Source of the DNA: an uncultured Bacteroides sp.
Lineage (GTDB): Bacteria > Bacteroidota > Bacteroidia > Bacteroidales > Bacteroidaceae
Length of the DNA: 30,819 nt
Direction of reading: 5' to 3'
Assembly: GCA_900542985.1 (NCBI GenBank)
Contig: UQPQ01000034.1
Span: 1 to 30,819, forward strand
The stretch's first letter is position 1; every line of letters begins with the position of its first letter. Under the pieces are notes generated by a model. That model did no database searches and was not told the DNA's origin. It worked only from the letters and a program-made list of their open reading frames with translations. A program made the position numbers and the translations under genes. Shown one piece after another: positions 27,501 through 30,819 of this stretch.

Positions 27501-28880
27501 ATGAACAACCGATACGAGGAACGTTTAGGTACAGACCGTATACTACCTCTTGTCTTCAAGATGGCACTTCCGGCTGTAGCTGCTCAGTTAGTGAACTTAT
27601 TATACAACATTGTAGACCGGATTTATATCGGGCATATTCCCCACATAGGAACTGATGCTTTAGCCGGCATTGGAGTAACTGGAGCCATTATAATTCTTAT
27701 TTCCTCATTTTCGGCTATTGTAGGGGCTGGTGGTTCTCCACTGGCCGCTATTGCTTTGGGGCAAGGCGATCGTGTGCGTGCCGGAAGAATTTTGGGTAAT
27801 GGATTTGTACTACTGCTTATTTTTACGGTTCTCACTTCCGGATTGACTTATCTGTTCATGGAACCGATTCTACGCTTTACAGGTGCCTCCGACCATACAA
27901 TCGGTTATGCAATGGATTACTTGTCCATTTATCTTTTGGGTACTCTGTTTGTGGAAGTATCTGTAGGACTAAATCCCTTTATCAATACCCAGGGACGTCC
28001 GACTATTGCCATGTACTCGGTTCTCATCGGAGCCTTACTCAACATCATTCTCGATCCACTTTTTATTTTCACCTTTCAGATGGGGGTAAAGGGAGCTGCT
28101 TTGGCTACGATACTCTCTCAAGCTTGTAGTGCAATATGGGTACTTTCTTTTCTCACCTCTTCGCGTGCCTCTCTCCGACTGGAACGAAAATACATGAAAC
28201 TGAACTGGAATGTAATTCTCTCCATCTTAGCTCTAGGTGTATCCCCTTTTATTATGGCCAGCACAGAAAGCTTGGTTGGCTTTGTCCTGAACGGAACCTT
28301 AAAGACATACGGTGACATTTACATCAGTGCACTAGCCATTATGCAGAGTGCGATGCTGTTTGTCAGTGTACCACTGACCGGTTTTGCACAAGGCTTTGTT
28401 CCTGTAGCCAGTTACAACTACGGGCATCATAATCGCGAACGCGTAAAATCCTGTTTCAAAGTAGCCGTTACGGTAATGTTTACTTTCAACTGCGTATCAG
28501 TTGTGTGCATGATTATTTTTCCATCAACCATTGCCTCAGCCTTTACCAACGATGAAAGACTCATCCAAACCGTATCCCAACTCATGCCTATTTTCCTGAC
28601 AGGTATGACCATATTCGGACTTCAACGAGCTTGTCAGAATATGTTCGTCGCACTGGGACAGGCTAAAGTATCCGTATTTATCGCCTTGCTCCGCAAAGCA
28701 TTTCTGCTGGTTCCCCTGGCATTACTGCTTCCACGTTTTATGGGTATGACCGGAGTCTTTGCTGCAGAAGGAATCTCTGATGCAGTAGCTGCCATCTGCT
28801 GTACTGCCATATTTGCCATGCAGTTTCCACGCATTCTTCGGAAGATGGATACGACTCCTCTCAATCGGTCTAATGACTAA
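27501..28880 (+). CDS. MATE family multidrug/cation efflux transporter
   Basis: A 459-residue inner-membrane protein with about twelve hydrophobic segments. The opening FKMALPAVAAQLVNLLYNIVDRIYIGHI and the AGGSPLAAIALGQGDR region are typical of MATE exporters, which use a Na+ or H+ gradient to expel organic cations or other small molecules. The second half repeats the fold (GFAQGFVPVASYNYG). It sits at the end of the aroC group and is followed by a hairpin-rich terminator. The specific substrate cannot be told from sequence. Confidence 0.93.
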   Translation: MNNRYEERLGTDRILPLVFKMALPAVAAQLVNLLYNIVDRIYIGHIPHIGTDALAGIGVTGAIIILISSFSAIVGAGGSPLAAIALGQGDRVRAGRILGNGFVLLLIFTVLTSGLTYLFMEPILRFTGASDHTIGYAMDYLSIYLLGTLFVEVSVGLNPFINTQGRPTIAMYSVLIGALLNIILDPLFIFTFQMGVKGAALATILSQACSAIWVLSFLTSSRASLRLERKYMKLNWNVILSILALGVSPFIMASTESLVGFVLNGTLKTYGDIYISALAIMQSAMLFVSVPLTGFAQGFVPVASYNYGHHNRERVKSCFKVAVTVMFTFNCVSVVCMIIFPSTIASAFTNDERLIQTVSQLMPIFLTGMTIFGLQRACQNMFVALGQAKVSVFIALLRKAFLLVPLALLLPRFMGMTGVFAAEGISDAVAAICCTAIFAMQFPRILRKMDTTPLNRSND

Positions 28881-28971
28881 AAAAACGTTACTTGTATCGT
28901 AAGCTTACGTGATTAGTCACAGAAGCCAACGATACAAGTAACGTGAGCTCACGATACAAGTCGCGTTTTTT
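28880..28971. repeat. repeat-built bidirectional terminator with alternative stems
   Basis: Between the convergent MATE and kinase genes, a unit with core ACGATACAAGT occurs three times: inverted at 28885-28900 (A), direct at 28929-28944 (B) and 28951-28961 (C, 22 bases after B). A and B pair perfectly over 16 bp. A and C pair over 21 positions (28880-28900 with 28951-28971, one mismatch and one wobble), ending in A-rich and T-rich tracts that give U-runs on both strands. Two perfect 12-bp palindromes lie inside (28898-28909 and 28942-28953). Confidence 0.8.
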
Positions 28972-29020
28972 AAGCTTATCTATACCGCCAGAACAGGGCT
29001 GTAGACAACATACAAAATCT

Positions 29021-30103
29021 TTATAGAAGCGAAGCGATATACTGCTTCATGGCCGGCATAGCCTTCTGTACTTCACAATACAGTTTGTACTGATTGCGGG
29101 TACGGTCCAAGTTGTGCGCCGGATAATCAGTACGATAATAGGTATCTCCATTTATATAGTCTGTAAGAAAGCGTACTGCCTGCATGTAGGGGAACAATGC
29201 TACTGCATAAGGCAGCAATTCTGTTTCGCAGGGAGTAAGAAAAGCTTTGGCCGATTCGATGTATCCTTTTGCAAAAGCCTCAAAAATAGTTTGATTGAAA
29301 GATACTTTTTCTATATCAGGATCGTCTTCACGGGTGGTATTGGCTGCCGAACGAAGGAAATCACCAAAATCGGAAAAGACAAAGCTGGGCATTGTGGTAT
29401 CCAAATCAATAACACAAAGCACATTTCCTTCTTTATCGAAAAGCATGTTGCTTACTTTGGTGTCACAATGACAAACACGTTTAGGTAATTTTCCCTCCCT
29501 ATACAAACGCTCCGCACAGCACATTTCTTCGGCATCACGAAGTATATCATCTACCAGACTTTTTACCTCGTGCAGACGTCCTGCAGCATCAGCTGCTACT
29601 GCATCATTCAACTGGCGCAGACGAAACTCCATGTTATGAAAATCGGGAATAGTTTCTCCCAGAGTTTCCGGCAAATCGGCAAGCATTGCCTCAAACTCAC
29701 CAAATTTCAATCCTACCAGATAAGAAGATTCCGGTGTAACCGCATCTTGAGTAACCGAATCCGGAATAAATACAGAAACTCTCCAATAACTTTCTCCATC
29801 GAAAAAGTAAGTCGCTCCTGCAGCAGACGGAACAAAGCGTAATACCTTCCGGTCTATATCCTTTTCACCACGTTCTTCAAGCTTACGACGGATATGCTGG
29901 GTTACCAGTTCTATGTTATGCTGCAAAAGAGGAACATCAGTAAAGACCTGATGATTGATACGTTGCAAAATATAATCGGGTGAAGCCGGTTCGGCTGTTT
30001 TTACCAAATAAGTCTGATTAATAATACCGGAAGTCAAAGGAGCAACTTCTTTCACGGTACCGATTTCCGGAAATTGACAAAGAATGTGTTCAAATGTATT
30101 CAT
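29021..30103 (-). CDS. NahK-like sugar kinase (aminoglycoside-phosphotransferase fold)
   Basis: A 360-residue cytoplasmic kinase. The catalytic loop HCDTKVSN (H212, D214, K216, N219) and the metal-binding IDLDTT (D233, D235) followed by SDFGDFLRS fit the branch that includes bifidobacterial N-acetylhexosamine 1-kinase (NahK). The N-terminal LTSGIINQTYLV is the nucleotide-binding region. Such enzymes phosphorylate GlcNAc/GalNAc released from mucin or milk glycans, which suits a gut organism. Bacteroides homologues were once labelled mucin desulfatase, a label the motifs do not support. A full promoter precedes it. Substrate inferred from similarity to the family, not shown. Confidence 0.85.
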   Translation of the reverse strand: MNTFEHILCQFPEIGTVKEVAPLTSGIINQTYLVKTAEPASPDYILQRINHQVFTDVPLLQHNIELVTQHIRRKLEERGEKDIDRKVLRFVPSAAGATYFFDGESYWRVSVFIPDSVTQDAVTPESSYLVGLKFGEFEAMLADLPETLGETIPDFHNMEFRLRQLNDAVAADAAGRLHEVKSLVDDILRDAEEMCCAERLYREGKLPKRVCHCDTKVSNMLFDKEGNVLCVIDLDTTMPSFVFSDFGDFLRSAANTTREDDPDIEKVSFNQTIFEAFAKGYIESAKAFLTPCETELLPYAVALFPYMQAVRFLTDYINGDTYYRTDYPAHNLDRTRNQYKLYCEVQKAMPAMKQYIASLL

Positions 30104-30126
30104 AGTTATCTAATATTTAGAGTAAA

Positions 30127-30158
30127 CAAATGTAAACGATTCCCTTTACATACGCAAA
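30127..30158 (-). promoter_or_regulatory. promoter of the NahK-like kinase gene
   Basis: On the minus strand TTTG (30155-30158) and TACATTTG (30127-30134) are separated by exactly 20 bases. This is the clearest full Bacteroidetes promoter in the window. It lies 23 bases before the start codon at 30103. Confidence 0.75.
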
Positions 30159-30182
30159 CAGAAGTTCTAAAATAGCATTCTC

Positions 30183-30635
30183 TTAAGGCTCATATTCCTC
30201 TACAACAAGTAGCTCAACCTCAGCCTCATCTCCCGCTACCCGATTGATAACTGTTTTTACTTCTTCCCAGTCCAATTTTCCTAAACCGGCTGCGATACGG
30301 GGTAATGCTATCCGATCGATATGATGTGCTTTCGCCAACTCTACCATACCCGTCAACGATTGTTCCACAAAAGAAAGTTCCGCCCCAAGCCTCCAATGCT
30401 TTTCTGTACCCAAATTAAAGACAGCCTCTTTCCCATTCTTATACAAGTAAACGTCTCCGGGACAAAATTCCCCGACTTTACACCTGCGTAAATACTCCCG
30501 GTACATTTCCGGATAACGCTCTTTAAACTGTACAGCAATACCTCTCCCCATAGCTCCAGCACAATTGCACCCGTGCGCATAAGCATGTACTCCGGCAAGT
30601 TTGAAGATATTCCCTTTTGTTATATATGTAACCAT
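30183..30635 (-). CDS. stand-alone macro-domain protein (DarG/TARG1-like)
   Basis: A 150-residue protein consisting of one macro domain, an ADP-ribose-binding fold. The signatures HGCNCAGAMGRGIAVQFKERYPEM (residues 21-44) and LPRIAAGLGKLDW (111-123) place it with the DarG/TARG1-like branch, which removes ADP-ribose from DNA or glutamate. Lys79 (in GTEKHW) lies at the position of the catalytic lysine in that branch. The aspartate used by TARG1 is replaced here by Gly119, as in DarG by my recollection. No ADP-ribosylating toxin gene is adjacent in the window. The start at 30635 is the only ATG giving the complete N-terminal fold. Confidence 0.85.
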   Translation of the reverse strand: MVTYITKGNIFKLAGVHAYAHGCNCAGAMGRGIAVQFKERYPEMYREYLRRCKVGEFCPGDVYLYKNGKEAVFNLGTEKHWRLGAELSFVEQSLTGMVELAKAHHIDRIALPRIAAGLGKLDWEEVKTVINRVAGDEAEVELLVVEEYEP

Positions 30636-30716
30636 CTCTAGATTTATTTATATAAAAACTGAAATAATCTACTGTGAAGTGATAAAGATATTAAATTTAA
30701 TAATACACATAAAAAG

Positions 30717-30763
30717 AAAAAAGAGACCACCCATTCCCAAACAGAAAGAATTGTCTCTTTTTT
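30717..30763 (-). terminator. terminator downstream of tRNA-Arg
   Basis: An 11-bp perfect inverted repeat (30717-30727 with 30753-30763) with a 25-base loop begins 4 bases past the tRNA 3' end. On the minus strand it is followed by a U-run. Confidence 0.8.
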
Positions 30764-30766
30764 CAG

Positions 30767-30819
30767 TGATTCCGCTGCGATTCGAACGCAGGACCCACGC
30801 CTTAGAAGGGCGTTGCTCT
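30767..30819 (-). tRNA. tRNA-Arg (anticodon UCU), 5' part cut off by window end
   Basis: On the minus strand the window holds the 3' part of a tRNA. It has the end of the D-stem (AGAGC), an anticodon stem ACGCC/GGCGT with loop CTTCTAA giving anticodon UCU, a 5-base variable loop and a T arm (CTGCG TTCGAAT CGCAG). The acceptor strand CGGAATC and discriminator A at 30767 complete it. CCA is not encoded. It reads AGA codons. Confidence 0.93.

Noticed and set aside
28880..28971. CRISPR array
   Set aside because: Only three short copies, one inverted, with no regular spacers and no cas genes, so it is a hairpin/repeat element.
29021..30103. Aminoglycoside resistance gene
   Set aside because: The fold is shared with aminoglycoside phosphotransferases, but the motif order and IDLDTT...SDFGD segment fit the NahK-like sugar kinases, and the context shows no resistance or mobile genes.
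30183..30819. Integrated mobile element at the tRNA-Arg gene
   Set aside because: The tRNA is a usual target, but no integrase, att repeat or mobile gene is visible on this side; the other side is outside the window.

Overview
The window looks like ordinary chromosome from a member of the Bacteroidales, probably Bacteroides or a close relative such as Phocaeicola. Three things point there. Upstream sequences repeatedly carry the Bacteroidetes -7 motif TAnnTTTG. Most start codons lack a Shine-Dalgarno sequence. Several families typical of the phylum are present: a HU-like protein with a winged-helix-type tail, the Lnb/DUF4105 membrane protein, a Bacteroidales-type lipoprotein with TPR-like repeats, and a long SecA with a C-terminal zinc motif. 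I see no insertion sequence, integrase, phage gene or CRISPR array. Gene boundaries are marked by many clear intrinsic terminators.

Left part (1-10411). valS (minus) ends at a strong terminator, and a DUF805 membrane protein with a possible 32-residue upstream reading frame lies just above it. lepA (plus) is followed by a minus-strand group: a metallo-beta-lactamase-fold hydrolase, an acidic protein of unknown function, and a lipoprotein. A HU-like DNA-binding protein (plus) has a long, structured, GC-rich leader. It converges on a secreted alpha/beta hydrolase (minus) across a shared terminator.

Middle part (10412-24530). On the minus strand are lnb (lipoprotein N-acyltransferase), a degenerate alkaline-phosphatase-superfamily protein overlapping lnb by 4 bases, and then secA. 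On the plus strand, divergent from lnb, is a long co-directional cluster: coaX, an outer-membrane barrel protein, a TPR protein, lptC, a CNNM/CBS/CorC membrane protein and a PpiD-like periplasmic folding factor. Most of this section therefore concerns protein secretion, lipoprotein maturation, LPS transport and envelope protein folding, with coaX (coenzyme A synthesis) at the head of the plus-strand cluster.

Right part (24531-30819). lemA, a TPM-domain protein, aroC, a 58-residue basic protein and a MATE transporter are tightly spaced on the plus strand. A repeat-built hairpin element that can form alternative stems separates them from a minus-strand NahK-like sugar kinase. A stand-alone macro-domain protein (minus) follows, and the window ends inside a tRNA-Arg(UCU) gene (minus).

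Most genes are housekeeping. The observations most worth a second look are the apparently catalytically dead phosphatase coupled to lnb, the perfect 16-bp hairpin inside the start of lptC, the repeat/terminator element at 28880-28971, the leader of the HU-like gene, and the macro-domain protein with no visible ADP-ribosylating partner.
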